DNA from: Bidens hawaiensis
Taxonomy: Eukaryota > Streptophyta > Magnoliopsida > Asterales > Asteraceae
Assembly (NCBI GenBank): GCA_021521415.1
Contig: JAIQDT010003879.1
Span: forward strand, 124,001 to 188,000
Direction: 5' to 3'
DNA length: 64,000 nt
Of the stretch, positions 10,928 through 21,228 are shown piece by piece; position 1 is the first letter of the stretch, and every line of letters begins with the position of its first letter. The notes under the pieces were generated by a model that made no database searches, was not told the origin of the DNA, and saw nothing but the letters and a program-made list of their open reading frames with translations. Made by a program: the position numbers and the translations under genes.

Positions 10928-11341
10928 TGTAGGTTCCCTGGACGGATCGCACGAGATATCGCGGTCTACTCAGGTGCGGAATCCCTGCGTAGATCGTTAC
11001 GAGTATAGAACACAAACACACGAATACACGAAACACGTTATATATTATAACCGAACTCACGTGATGTAAATATCACTGATACAGACTCTCGTCGACTCGA
11101 TCGACTCAAACACTGCTAACTGATTGATTAACGATTAACTATAAACCAAGCCGTAAGCTTGTATTTATATACACGACAACTTCGCCTGATATGTTCAGGC
11201 GAAGTTGTCCATAACTTCGCTTGTTCAACAAGTTCGCCTAGGCGAACTTGTTGACAACTTCGCTTGTACAAAAACATAAATAACATTACAAACTCGATTA
11301 CAGACACTAGACTATGAACTACTGACATTTATGCACCAACA
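10928..11341 (-). repeat. 5' LTR of element A, 414 bp
   Basis: The minus strand begins TGTTGGTGCATAAATG and ends GGAACCTACA, giving TG...CA termini; the PBS abuts the inner end. It contains several AACTTCGCC palindromes, one of them a perfect 28-bp palindrome at 11,226-11,253. A TATA box (GTATATAAATAC) lies immediately downstream of the array. Its first 11 bases, and a GGATTCCGCAC motif near its end, are shared with the LTR of element E, so the two families are related. Confidence 0.88.
11162..11172 (-). promoter_or_regulatory. TATA box in the element A LTR
   Basis: The minus strand reads TGTATATAAATA next to the palindrome array at 11,178-11,253. This is the likely start region for the element's genomic RNA. 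Confidence 0.6.
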
Positions 11342-11628
11342 ACCGTATATGTTGTGAAGTTACTTATGCGACGCATATGTTATGTGGCGCATATGTTATG
11401 CGCCGTATAACTTATGCGGCGCATAAGTTGTATCCTTGAAGGTTTTTGGCACAAAACTCTGGAAAACCGATGTAGAAATTATCTTATTCTTGAATATGTT
11501 GTTCAAAACCAATGATATAACAATCCTTGAAGTTTTGGTGAGATTTGAACGGCTACATTGTCTGGAATGATAAAAAATGTGTATAAAAAGAACATTTTGA
11601 GCTTTTCTAGGTAGATCACGAGCCACTA
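11342..11628 (-). repeat. Leader fragment of element B, with CGCATAAGTTATGCG palindromes
   Basis: This is sequence between B's PBS and the point where element A inserted. Plus-strand bases about 11,343-11,430 hold repeated CGCATATGTTATG and CTTATGCGGCGCATAAG palindromes, the same word found in B's LTR. The short minus-strand ORF here starts 3 bases inside the PBS and resembles nothing, so I do not call it a gene. Confidence 0.55.
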
Positions 11629-11644
11629 GGCTCTGATACCAATT
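11629..11644 (-). other. Primer-binding site of element B
   Basis: The minus strand reads AATTGGTATCAGAGCC, the initiator tRNA-Met complement. It marks a second minus-strand LTR element directly right of element A. Confidence 0.85.
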
Positions 11645-12112
11645 AAAAGATGATGCCTTGCTAATGAATACAGTAATTAAGATCTCTAGATGTTACAGCT
11701 TGAATCTCAAAGTGCGGAATTCATTGAGATTGAACAAAACAAGTAAACATTAAGCACATTCATCATTGATAACTTGAAAGATTACAATATATGACTTTGT
11801 AGCAACTTTCTCTCTCTACTCTCTCACTCTAATATTCTCCAAAATTCTACATAATAACGTATAAGTCCCCTATTTATAGGAAACAATATGAAAGACCCCA
11901 AGCCCGTATAAGTTATACGGCGCATATGTTATGCGCTGCATATCATATGCGGTCTTGTGGACATATGCGTTAAATCCAACTACTAAACATACATTTGAAA
12001 GTTCTAGCTCTATACAATCATATCTAATACATCTAAGACCATAGCAATAGACATTATGTCCAAACACATCAGACTAATGCTTGCTCTCAAATTAGCTAAC
12101 ACATTGCTGACA
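11645..12112 (-). repeat. 5' LTR of element B (ends approximate)
   Basis: Minus-strand sequence begins TGTCAGCAATGTG near 12,112 (an alternative start is TGACAGG at 12,126) and ends close to the PBS. Inside are palindromes at 11,904-11,920, 11,920-11,936 and 11,938-11,950, then CCTATAAATAGG (11,869-11,880) as a TATA box. This is the same palindrome-then-TATA order as in the other LTRs here. The LTR end is about six bases from the PBS, more than usual, so that border is uncertain. The rest of B lies beyond element A, outside the window. Confidence 0.65.
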
Positions 12113-12119
12113 GTATCTC

Positions 12120-12600
12120 CTGTCAAACATAGGATAACAAAGCACCCTGAACCTACCATCTTTTGCGTTAACTTGTTCTAGAAGATTGTGGAACACTCTT
12201 TTATTTTTAATTTAACTGTGGATAGATCAATACAAATTTTCTTATTAATAAGCAAGTCCTTGAGATATTTTTTACATAATTTGGTATTTGAGATAAAACG
12301 CTTCCATGAAAGGAAGGTTATTATAAAGCTTGGTAAATATGTCAATGAACTATTATACTGTTTCTCAAACTTATCTTTTATTAAACGTCTTGGTTATGGG
12401 GATTTTGGAATATACTATTTCACTGATGGTTTCTTCTTTTTCGCTTCTGGTTCGCTTGATGATTCTTCTACTTTTATAGTCACAGGGTTCTCTTTATTTT
12501 CATGCACAATTGTATCGTGAACCATTTCCATTGTGTGAGTGGTTTTGCCACTTCTCAAGGTTACAACTTTCACCTGAGTTTTAGTAATATTCTTCTCCAT
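12120..12600 (-). pseudogene. Decayed Ty3/gypsy Athila-like gag/protease junction
   Basis: Minus-strand translation in shifting frames gives the order typical of Athila polyproteins: a TLRSGK motif, a Lys/Glu-rich linker, a YIPKSP...RLIKDKFEKQ stretch, then KDLLINKK, LSTVKL and KECSTIF (family form roughly ECSAIL), and finally GRFRVLCYP. Stops and frameshifts are frequent, so it is long dead. Element B inserted at its left end. Assignment rests on remembered family motifs. Confidence 0.65.
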
Positions 12601-13949
12601 CTTTTGTTTAGCTAACTACAAGGTTGTTCTCTTTAAGTTCTAGATTGGTGCTCTTTGCTCCAAGAGTCACGAGTTAAGTATGTATATTCGTGTTTAGCCT
12701 TGTTTAATATACTGCACTAGTTGATCATCGGTTGGGTTTTCATCACTATTGGTTGTTTGAACGAGTTGTTTTAAGAATAACCAGCTAGAAAAGAGCGTAT
12801 GGTTTCCCTCCAACTTAGGATAGGATGGTGATGTCATGTGAAGTAATAGGTTTTTTTAGGTATGATTGTATCACCTTATCTAGGTTTTAAAATTATAAGA
12901 AATGATTTATAGTTAGACCAACCACGGACAAGTGTAATTACGCAACATAGTATAGCTTTATGTAAGAGCCAAATATCGAACCTAAAAACACAGCATTCAC
13001 TACTCAAATCTTTTTACCGTATAGTTAGGTACTTAATTGATTAAGTTGTTTTAAAGCATGAACATAAAAGACAAAAAAAGTAAATAATAATAGGTAAATA
13101 AAAAAGGTCAGATCAAACACAGTATTGCTTGGGATAGAATTAGCTTAGGACAAACTTATGTTAAATCTACAGTTAGTTGGTGTGGTACTTCATCAAAGGC
13201 ACGGGACATTTTGACGACCCAAAATTAGGTTAGCCTATTATATTTTAGATGTTATTGCGGAAGGGCTCATGTTAAGGTTATCGCATGTGACACCCAACAT
13301 TTTCAGGTTAACTCCATTAACACATACTGTCATACTCCGACTTAGGGCATAGGCGTGTGACCCATATATCATAGTTGTGGGTATAGGCGTGTGATCCATC
13401 CTATCCTAAGTTGGTACATGTATTGTAAATATATCAGAGTTGTGAGTTTTCTTTAGCTGAAGACTTTAAAATATAGTTATTGCACATGACCATAACTATA
13501 CAAAGACGCTATGTAGTGTTAGTACTGACTACTTGGGGCATGTTATAGCGGAAGGGGGGGGGGCACAGTAGTAGATATTATGTGGTAAATGAAGGCACGC
13601 AGCACAAACAAACAGTCAAGGCTTCACTGTAGTTTAGCATAATTACATCACATACATACATACATACATACTCGTGAAACTCACCAACTATTTGTAGTTG
13701 ACCTGTTCTAACATGCTTTTTAGGTGTACCAAAATTGGAATTTGAATGATGATGTGCTACCTGTTGCGGACTGTAGTTGACGCTATGTAAATTGATGAAA
13801 ATGTAATAGTAAGAAGTAAACAGTTTAGCAAACTGATTTTGATTGTATCACCTAGTTTATAAACGATGTTAGAACAATGTAATATATTGGAAATTAGTTT
13901 GTAATATTTATTACTAAACAATATGGTTGATACCAGAGGTGTCTGTTAC
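12601..13949. other. No gene recognised
   Basis: No ORF of note on either strand. A CATA microsatellite lies at about 13,649-13,670, a run of nine G near 13,553, and two loosely similar copies of GGCGTGTGAYCCAT around 13,348 and 13,384. It may be further decayed Athila internal or LTR sequence, but I could not show that. Confidence 0.4.
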
Positions 13950-15887
13950 ATTCCCTTTTTACGCTTCTGCATTTGCTAGTCGGAATGTGACAAAGACACT
14001 GAAGTTGAAGAAGATCTGACGGTTCTAGAACACATGAATGAAGATACTACGAGGAGGATTAGAACATACAGAGGGCAGACATCACAGACCAAACCATGAT
14101 ACAAGAGGTTGATTGGTCACTCAGCTCGGGTAGACTATATTGCTCCACCTATTGACCGTTGGATCCAAGATGACTCGCATTTGGAACGTGAATGTGATGG
14201 TGGTGGTGATCGTGGTGAAGATGGTCAGCCGTTGATGCTGCAGCGGCTTCTCATAAGCGTAAGGGTAAGGAAATTGTGGTTTAGAAGCCGAAGAAACAAC
14301 AAATCAGTGGAGGTTTGGGTATGGAGATATAGGATAATCCTTTCATTCTTGTGAATGTATCTACTCCACCTACTCCGTTGATTCCGACTACTACCAGCTC
14401 ACCGGTGATTACAGTCGTGACGATATTGTCAACAGATCCGAGGTTTCCATCTATTCCTTGACATGTGTTGTCACTAATGCCCACCCCACAACAACAAGCT
14501 CTGGAGCCTACTAGTCCATCACTTCCTGCTCAGCAATGCAGAGACCAGACTACTCGTTTATGTCTTTTAATAGACCTCAGGGACCGATGTAGCTAGTTCA
14601 TCCCAACTGCTACAACTTGTCAATTCAACACCAGATGTTCCAGTTGCTGAACCTGATCCATATGCAGGAAAATCATATGGCAGTGGACAGCTTATTTCAA
14701 GAACAGATGAAGGCTAAAAAGAGAAACATGATGAGGCATGTTCAATACGTTCAACGAGAAAACCGGGAATTTCGAACCCTGGCTGCTTCTTAGGAGGAGA
14801 GGTTGAACAAACCGGATGAATTGATCCTTCAACTTACTTGTAAAGAAGATGCTTTGAAGAAGTTGAAAGGGGATGATGATGACAAGATCCTGAGGGTGGT
14901 GGGTTTAATCAACAACTAGGTGGTGGTGCCTCATCATCTGGTAAAGCTGCAGCAGAAGGTGACAGGGGTTTGCAAATAGTAGTGTATCAAGATGCTACTA
15001 ATGTGCAACCAGTGGATTTGATCAAGGCAAATATGATTTTATTTGTGGATGTGAGGGGTGTTGTGATGAGTACGGTAAATGCTGACGAGATCGAAATAGG
15101 TGAATTTTTTAACCACTTGTTAACAAAAGAACAAGTTGCCTTGCTTATGAGATTAACTTAGGAGGCAATTGAGGAGTTTGAAAAGGAAGAGGATGTAGAG
15201 ACAATAGACATGGATGAGGTGAGGTTTGACATGAGTATTCGTCTGGGAATACGTCGTTTACTTATGCCGATGTGGAGGTTGAAGATGTGACAGCTGAGGA
15301 ATATCCCGAGATGTACACACGTACTAACACTGACGAGGGAATTCCATTCTTTACTACCGAACACTTCAAAGCAGCATAAGATCGTGTACAGAAAGAGAAG
15401 GAAAAGGAGAAGGGAAAAGATAAAGTATTGGAGACCGAACCACAGCGAGCTTCTGATGGCATGTTTACTCACAACGTATTGAAGATCAATATGATGATCG
15501 ATACTTTGAGGTATGCTGAACGTGAGAATTACAAGTAATCGAAGGCTCGGGAATCCGCATATCAGATGAAGAAGTTCTTAAGTGTAAAGACGGTGAAGGG
15601 TAACATTATTTCATGGTTGTACGACTCGGATCTTAAGGTATGTATTGTTAAATGGGAGCACGAGGTTCAGTACTTTAAACGTGCTACAAACATGCTGACG
15701 ATGCTGCAGTGGGACATGCGTACACTAGCTAGTAGACCATTCATGAATCGAGGTAACAATCAATGGGCACAATGGTTATATCAGCATTTATTACATGAAG
15801 TAAGGTATGGTTTTAAGTATTTCAAGCTTCAAGTGCTGACTCGGAAGTACTTAGACAAGATAGACTTGCGCGCTAGATGGAGAAAAC
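13950..15887 (+). pseudogene. Element C: Sirevirus-like env-like gene remnant, 5' part
   Basis: The plus strand reads as decayed coding sequence in pieces: SGKAAAEGDRGLQIVVYQDATNV (split here as 14,943-15,161), an acidic KEKEKEKGKDKV stretch, then an open piece from 15,566 (MKKFLSVKTVKGNIISWLYD; later VQYFKRATNMLTM and WDMRTLASRP). Stops and frameshifts are numerous before 15,566. The tail of this piece runs to RARWRK, where element D interrupts it; reading resumes exactly after D at 26,311. The 'lysine-rich linker, then VQYF / WDM...L / FDPMW' order resembles the C-terminal half of Sirevirus env-like proteins. The 3' LTR follows shortly after the second part, supporting that position. Function is unknown. 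Confidence 0.5.
15883..15887. repeat. Target site duplication of element D, left copy
   Basis: AAAAC here matches AAAAC at 26,306-26,310 on the far side of D. Removing D and one copy restores the reading frame of element C (AGA AAA CTG GTC). Confidence 0.93.
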
Positions 15888-16809
15888 TGTTGGGTTTTAA
15901 CAAGATTATCAAAGCCATAAAACCTCACTTTTATGAAAAACGCAGCGGAAATATATTTTAAATCTTGTTAATTTGATGAATGTAAAACCAATTTTACACA
16001 TGCAAAACCCAAACCCGGATCCAAATACGAAAAACATACTTATAAGCACATGCATGTCACCTGAAGTTCATGCATGTTAAACTACCTTTCAAGTAACCAA
16101 AACCCGGATGAAGGAGATAAAGAATGAAAGGCAAGAACTTGAATATGGAAGGTCCTCAAGCTAGCATACCCAAGCCTCCGACAATACACCTATTAGCTAG
16201 GATTTACACACTTGAAAAACCTCCTTCCTTGGTTCCTTCCTTGGCCGATTATCAAAGAGAGAAAAGAACGGAAGAAAGTTTTGTATCTTGTGTAATGAAA
16301 GAGAGAGTGTTATGGGTTCATTCAAGGCACCACCCCATTTTCCAATCAAAGCACTTGCACGTACCCACTATGTATTTGAAATAATAATAAAATAAGGAAA
16401 AGAGGGGGGGCTTCCTTCCTTTTCTTGTTTTATTATTTTTAAAAACTTTCTAAATATATATTGATGTTATAAAACTTATATTTTGTTATAAACATAACAC
16501 ATTATAGGTAACATGCTAGGTAACAATTTTCACATATTGTTACTTAATCATCTTAAATAACACTATGGAATGCTCTCTCTCAAAGTATAAATCATCCATA
16601 TGATTTATTCATTTCACAAGTACATTGTATTTAGAAATCCTTTTCAAATAATGTAAATGTCAATATTTATTTACTTATGATCATATCATATATAAACTAA
16701 AAATATAATTGGTGTTTGTCTAGCTTGTTATTGGGTATGACCCGACTTGGATCATAACGTACTAGCCACATCAATTATAATATGTGTCTTGAGCAGACCG
16801 AGTCCAACA
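15888..16809 (-). repeat. 3' LTR of element D, 922 bp
   Basis: Plus-strand start TGTTGGGTTTTAACAAG and end GACCGAGTCCAACA match 25,378-26,305 throughout with scattered differences. A plus-strand ORF inside (16,124-16,384) recurs in the other LTR simply because the LTRs are copies. Confidence 0.93.
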
Positions 16810-17590
16810 ATCTCCCACTTGCACAAGATACATAAGAAGATTGATGCAAGCAAATACCGCCTAACTACGGTTTACTACCCTAATACGCATGACGAAGTGC
16901 CATTCAATAACATCATCCTTTACAAGTCCCTTACTTGAAATGATTTAGGTGAATCTATCATTTATCCTTTTGTCTCAGATGTCATGTCAAATCCAGAGAC
17001 ACAGAGTGATCATTCTCTGTTGATTTAACTTGGTAGGCCTTAGACATCTTACTCTCAACGAATAAGAGGGACAAATCCTCTTTTGACTACATATGTCTCT
17101 CACAATCACCTTGTACTATACCTGATCTTAGCCTTATGTACTGTCATATTTCAGAGTAGTGAAGAACTAAGTCAAAGTATAATATTTGGTGAATATCAAA
17201 GCCCAATATGTATCTCAGGTTGAAGGATACTATGATATTCGCCTTTCCTCAAATTTACTTATGATCAATCACAAAGATTCCATGTAGTAACATTTGAGAG
17301 CGGGTCAGTCCAATATTTATATACTATAAATATCTATGAACCTTGGCAACAACCTTTTGATCTATATTCATACCTTATGAACATCCACCAATCCAAGTTC
17401 ATAATAGTCTTACCTTCATACTTATTCCCACAAATATGAGCGACTACAGACATTTAAAATAATTTACTTGTTCACGAATTTAAACATGCTAAAATGGAAC
17501 ATAACTCAAAATGTCATAATCATAAACCACAATCATATGAATGAGTAAAATAACAATTGTTCCGATATCCAAATACAAAATAGATCATAT
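16810..17590 (-). other. 3' untranslated region and polypurine tract of element D
   Basis: The minus strand reads AAGTGGGAGAT immediately before the LTR (plus 16,810-16,820), a normal copia polypurine tract. The remaining ~770 bp show no coding signal. Confidence 0.65.
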
Positions 17591-18281
17591 TCAATCACTA
17601 GAATATCGAAGTCCTAAGGCACAAGTGTGACCTTCATGCTTTGGCCTTTCAAGGATCTTCATGAGTGGATCCATAATGTTTTGATCGGTGTGAAATTTGT
17701 GAATACATATCTTTCCCTTTTCAACTTCATCCCTTATGTAGTTGAACCTTGTGCCTCGTCTTTTGATGTGCACGAGGTTCCTTGATTTGAGCAATCACAC
17801 CCTCGTTGTCACAAAAGATCTCTAGAGGGTCCTGAATGGTACGGACCACCCCTAGATCGGCAATGAATTTCCTTATCCACGCAGCTTCTTGAGCTGCCAA
17901 TGAGGCGACGATGTATTCTAATTCTGTGGTGGACAATGCTACCACATCTTGTTTTGAGCTCTTCCAAGAGACTGCCCCACCATTCATAACGAAAACATAT
18001 CCCGATTTTGATCGAGAATCATCTCGATCGGTTTGGAAACTTGCATCCGTGTAACCTTTTACAACGAGTTCCTCCTCACCCGAACCGTATATTAGAAACA
18101 TATCCTTAGTCCTTCTAAGGTATTTCAATATACTCTTAACCGCCATCCAATGGCTACTTCCCGGATTTTGTTGGTATTTACTTGTCATGCTCAAAGCGCA
18201 TGACACATTCGGTCTAGTACATATCATTGCATACATGATGGATCCTGTAGCCGATGCATATGGGATCCCATTCATTTTCTC
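17591..18281 (-). pseudogene. pol: Element D RNase H region
   Basis: Continues the RT frame after a single TAA at 18,282-18,284. Motifs: SIMYAMICTRPNVSCAL (the copia RT thumb/connection), KGYTDASFQTD and VALSTTELEYI (RNase H acidic residues). Near 17,750-17,790 the frame shifts, and the C-terminus (CIHKFHTDQNIMDPLMKIL) continues in another frame to a stop at 17,591. Confidence 0.88.
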
Positions 18282-19265
18282 TTAATCATCCTTTGAGCTT
18301 GGACATTGAGATGCACTCAATATCGTTCCTCTTTGAATAAGTACCAAACCACTCTTAGAGTTCTCCATCTTGAACCTTTTCAAGATTTTTTCAATGTATG
18401 TACTTTGGTTTAAACCTATCAACCGCCTTGATTTATCCCTATAGATCTTTATTCCCAAAATATAAGCGGCTTCACCAAGATCTTTGATGGAAAAACAACT
18501 TCCAAGCCATGCTTTTACACCTTCCATGGTTGGAATGGCATTTCCAAATAGTAGTATGTCATTAACATACAATACTAAGAAATTGATGATACTCCCACTA
18601 GCTTTCTTATACACACAAGCTTCATCGGCATTCTTGATGAATCCAAATTTCTTAACTTCTTCTTCAAAATGGTGATTCCAACTTCTAGATGCTTGTTTCA
18701 ATCCGTAGATTGATTTCTTTAACTTGCATACTTTATTAAGATGTTGTGGATCAACAAAACCTTCAGGCTGAACCATATAGACATCTTCCTCAAGATGCCC
18801 ATTTAGAAAAGTGGTTTTGACATCCATTTTCCAAATCTCATGGTCATAATATGCGGCTATGGCAAACAATATCCTAATAGACTTTAGCATTGACAAGGGA
18901 GAAAAGGTCTCATCATAATCAACCCCTTGAGTTTGAGTAAAACCTTTTGCTACAAGTCGTGCTTTATAAGTATCCAAGTTTCCATGCATATCGGTTTTCT
19001 TCTTGAAAACCCACTTACTTCCAACCGGTTTGGAATTAAGAGGTGGTACAACCAAATCTCTTACTTTGTTGTCATGCACGGATTGCATCTCAACGTTCAT
19101 GGCTTCAAGCCATTTATCACAATTGGATTGTGACATTGCATCACGGTATGTGGTGGGTTCATACGAATCTACCACATAGCATCCATCCATGAAAAATCCA
19201 TATCTTTCGGGTGGATAACTAATTCTACCGGATTTGCGAACGTTTTGTGTGTTTTGATCAACCAT
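18282..19265 (-). pseudogene. pol: Element D reverse transcriptase, mutated active site
   Basis: Copia RT: KWVFKKKTDMHGNLDTYKAR, KARLVAKGFTQTQG, MDVKTTFLNGHLEEDVY and SIYGLKQASRSW. The catalytic box reads YVND instead of YVDD, so the second Asp is lost and polymerase activity should be abolished. A TAA at 18,282 separates it from RNase H; another in-frame TAA at 19,287-19,289 lies upstream. Confidence 0.9.
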
Positions 19266-19285
19266 TTGATCATTCTCAACAACCT

Positions 19286-19487
19286 CTTATTGATTTCTAG
19301 TATCAACCAAACATGTATCGACTTGTGGTTCTCGATCCTCCTCGAGTTCCACCGTTATACTAGTACCTTCCATAAGGAACTTAGTTTCCAAGAACTTGAC
19401 CTTTCGAGCAACGAACACCTTTTGCTCGGTTGGGTTGTAGAATATCCCATAGAGTCCTTGGGATATCCTACAAAAATACACTTAGCG
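19286..19487 (-). pseudogene. pol: Element D pol, link between integrase and RT
   Basis: Reads FYNPTEQKVFVARKVKFLE, the usual sequence after the copia integrase core ('phosphorylation'-like GYP...FYNP segment). A one-base frameshift near 19,440 separates FVGYPKDSMGY from FYNPTEQ. Element E sits directly upstream, inside the codons for KSAKCIFVGYP. Confidence 0.8.
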
Positions 19488-19492
19488 GATTT
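19488..19492. repeat. Target site duplication of element E, left copy
   Basis: GATTT here and GATTT at 21,784-21,788 flank E perfectly. Deleting E and one copy rejoins the integrase-RT linker of D. Confidence 0.94.
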
Positions 19493-20047
19493 TGTTGGTG
19501 CATTCTGTGACCGTCGCTATGCAATTCTGACCAGCGGATCGTCACAGGCGAAGTTAGCACAACTTCGCCTAGGCGAAGTTATAACAACTTCGCCAACGGC
19601 GAAGTTGTAACAACTTCTGCCTTAGGCGAAGTTATCACAACTTCGCCCTAGGCGAAGTTATGAACAACTTCGCCTACTGAAGCCCAAGCCCGTGAAGATT
19701 GTCTATATATACATGTGTCGTGTTAGGTTATGTAGAGTGAATCCAGTAATTCAGAGAGTGTGTGTTACAGTTTGAGTGTCAAGAGAGAGCAAGAGAGTGA
19801 GAGTCGTGTGAGACGACCCGAGGTAGAGCTCACCTCGGGTCAGTCGTGTTTCTGTTTATGTTACGGTATGTAACGTGTTTTATTATTATATGAATCTGCA
19901 GATTTGATTATCCATTCTTGTATTTGTTTGTGTATTTGATCGTGTACGTGTTTGTATTCTTCGTCTATACACCATATACGAGTCTAGGAGGATTCCGCAC
20001 TCCTAGACCTCGTGCGGATCTCGTATCGATCAGCACCGGGACTAACA
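19493..20047 (+). repeat. 5' LTR of element E, 555 bp
   Basis: TG...CA termini (TGTTGGTGCATTCTG ... GGGACTAACA). At 19,547-19,674 five hairpins of the form GGCGAAGTT-loop-AACTTCGCC are arranged head to tail, followed by a TATA box (CTATATATACATG, about 19,702-19,714). Confidence 0.95.
19547..19714 (+). promoter_or_regulatory. Five-hairpin array and TATA box in the E LTR
   Basis: Hairpins at 19,547-19,569, 19,572-19,594, 19,598-19,621, 19,625-19,647 and 19,651-19,674. Each has 9-base arms around a 5-6 base loop; the third carries an extra T in one arm. The TATA box starts about 28 bases after the last one. The same block is repeated at 21,283-21,450. The array looks like a set of binding sites for a dimeric DNA-binding protein or RNA hairpins, but this is inferred. 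Confidence 0.7.
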
Positions 20048-20064
20048 AGTGGTATCAGAGCCTT
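20048..20064 (+). other. Primer-binding site of element E
   Basis: AGTGGTATCAGAGCC directly follows the LTR end; it is the initiator tRNA-Met complement. Confidence 0.93.
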
Positions 20065-20144
20065 AGGCTCTTACGCTATGGTTCGAGATCTGCGTTTTTG
20101 GTGTTTCTGGCACGTTTCTGTGCGTTTTCGGCCGAACAGCCGCC

Positions 20145-20315
20145 GCAGGCGAAGTTATTGGGTTCAGGCGAAGTTGTCGCTTAAATTTTAGGGTTTAGGC
20201 GAAGTTATGGCCAGGCGAAGTTATGGCCAGGCGAAGTTATGAACAGGCGAAGTTATGAACAGGCGAAGTTATGGCCAGGCGAAGTTATGAACAGGCGAAG
20301 TTATGGCCAGGTGAA

Positions 20316-20348
<33 letters not shown>
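20145..20348 (+). repeat. Leader direct repeats of element E and poly(A) run
   Basis: Eight to ten copies of AGGCGAAGTTAT followed by GGCC or GAAC make a 16-base tandem repeat (mainly 20,203-20,318). A run of about 30 A follows directly at 20,319-20,348. Here only the GGCGAAGTT half of the palindrome is kept, unlike the LTR. It matches the leader plan of Sirevirus A. Confidence 0.85.
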
Positions 20349-20350
<2 letters not shown>

Positions 20351-21228
20351 ATTGTTTGGAGTTTTCGTCTGTATGGCCGGGTGTACACGATTATTGTGAG
20401 ACCAAAGATGTTGTTCCGTCAACGAGTGATCTTGTTATCTCTTGGTCTTACGTGTGAACAAATACGTGTCAACTCTGGATTTGGAGTTGAGGTTGTGAAT
20501 GGGATATTGTTTGAAACTGGATATTGACACATATTCGGGTGTTTGTGGGCAATGAAATTGTTGTTGTTCGTGGTTGACCAACCGAAGAAAGTCAAATTGA
20601 ACTGAAGGTTTTCGTCATTACTGGATTGCGGTCAGAGCATATTATTTATGTTATTTTCAAGGCGTTCGAGAATTGGATCCTGAAACGTGATGCTTATTTA
20701 TACGAGTGAAGATTCTGGAACAAGTTGGATTTAACCGGGAATTAAAGTGTCTATGTTCTTGATTGTTATCCCTGGTGATTGAAGATGCTTCGGATTAATT
20801 AATGGTCATGTGTTAGATTCTGTCAAGGTGGTTTTGTGATGAAATTGATCACCTGATGTTGAGTAGTTGAAGATTAAACCTTATCGTATGCCGACGAGTT
20901 GGTGAAGTTGTGGAGGAAGCCCAACTTCATGTGTTGGTGAAGTCAGATGGACTCACGTGATTGGTTGAGATGATCTATTGGCACGAGGATGCATGCATTT
21001 CAAAGACCTCAATCGTTATAGTCGGAGAAGCTTACACTGAAGGGGAGATCTGATATGGAAGACGCTGGGTGATTGGTAGATTTGTGAAGCTACAGGACAG
21101 ATTCAGACACGGCTGGTTGATGAACAAAACAGAAGATCATCAGTTAAGAGGGAGTCTGTTAGTGCATGTTTTGTAACAGATGATCTTTCGTGTTTGTTAG
21201 AATTGAGAGCAACGGTCAAAGGGGAGAC
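20349..21228 (+). other. Non-coding interior of element E, ending in a polypurine tract
   Basis: About 880 bp without an ORF or recognisable domain. It ends CAAAGGGGAGAC (about 21,217-21,228) directly before the LTR, a normal polypurine tract. Another GGGGAGATCTGATA motif at about 21,040 resembles the GGGGGAGATCTGATAC at 57,820 in the other non-autonomous element. Confidence 0.7.

Larger units (their letters stand above)
1..11341 (-). mobile_element. Element A: Sirevirus-type Ty1/copia retrotransposon, 3' end outside the window
   Basis: Read on the minus strand the order is 5' LTR, initiator-Met PBS, palindrome-rich leader, gag with two zinc knuckles and a coiled coil, copia-order pol (protease, integrase, RT, RNase H), a 2.2-kb spacer, then a long env-like ORF. 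Gag-pol followed by an env-like gene is the layout known for Sireviruses (SIRE1 group). The 3' LTR must lie left of position 1, so the matching target duplication cannot be checked; the five bases outside the 5' LTR are ACCGT (11,342-11,346). Pol and the env-like ORF are open, while gag has one stop and the gag-pol junction is out of frame. The copy therefore looks young but is probably not autonomous. Confidence 0.9.

Noticed and set aside
11396..11626. A minus-strand ORF as the gag start of element B
   Set aside because: It begins three bases from the PBS and covers the palindromic leader; the product resembles no gag.
12188..12520. A 110-codon plus-strand ORF
   Set aside because: Antisense to the Athila-like remnant, which explains the sequence better.
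14970..15161. A small independent gene
   Set aside because: It is one fragment of a longer decayed env-like sequence that continues in other frames on both sides.
16124..16384. The plus-strand ORF repeated at 25,614-25,940 as a conserved gene
   Set aside because: Both copies lie in the LTRs of element D and are alike because LTRs are duplicates. The frames diverge at their ends and the ORF is antisense to the element.
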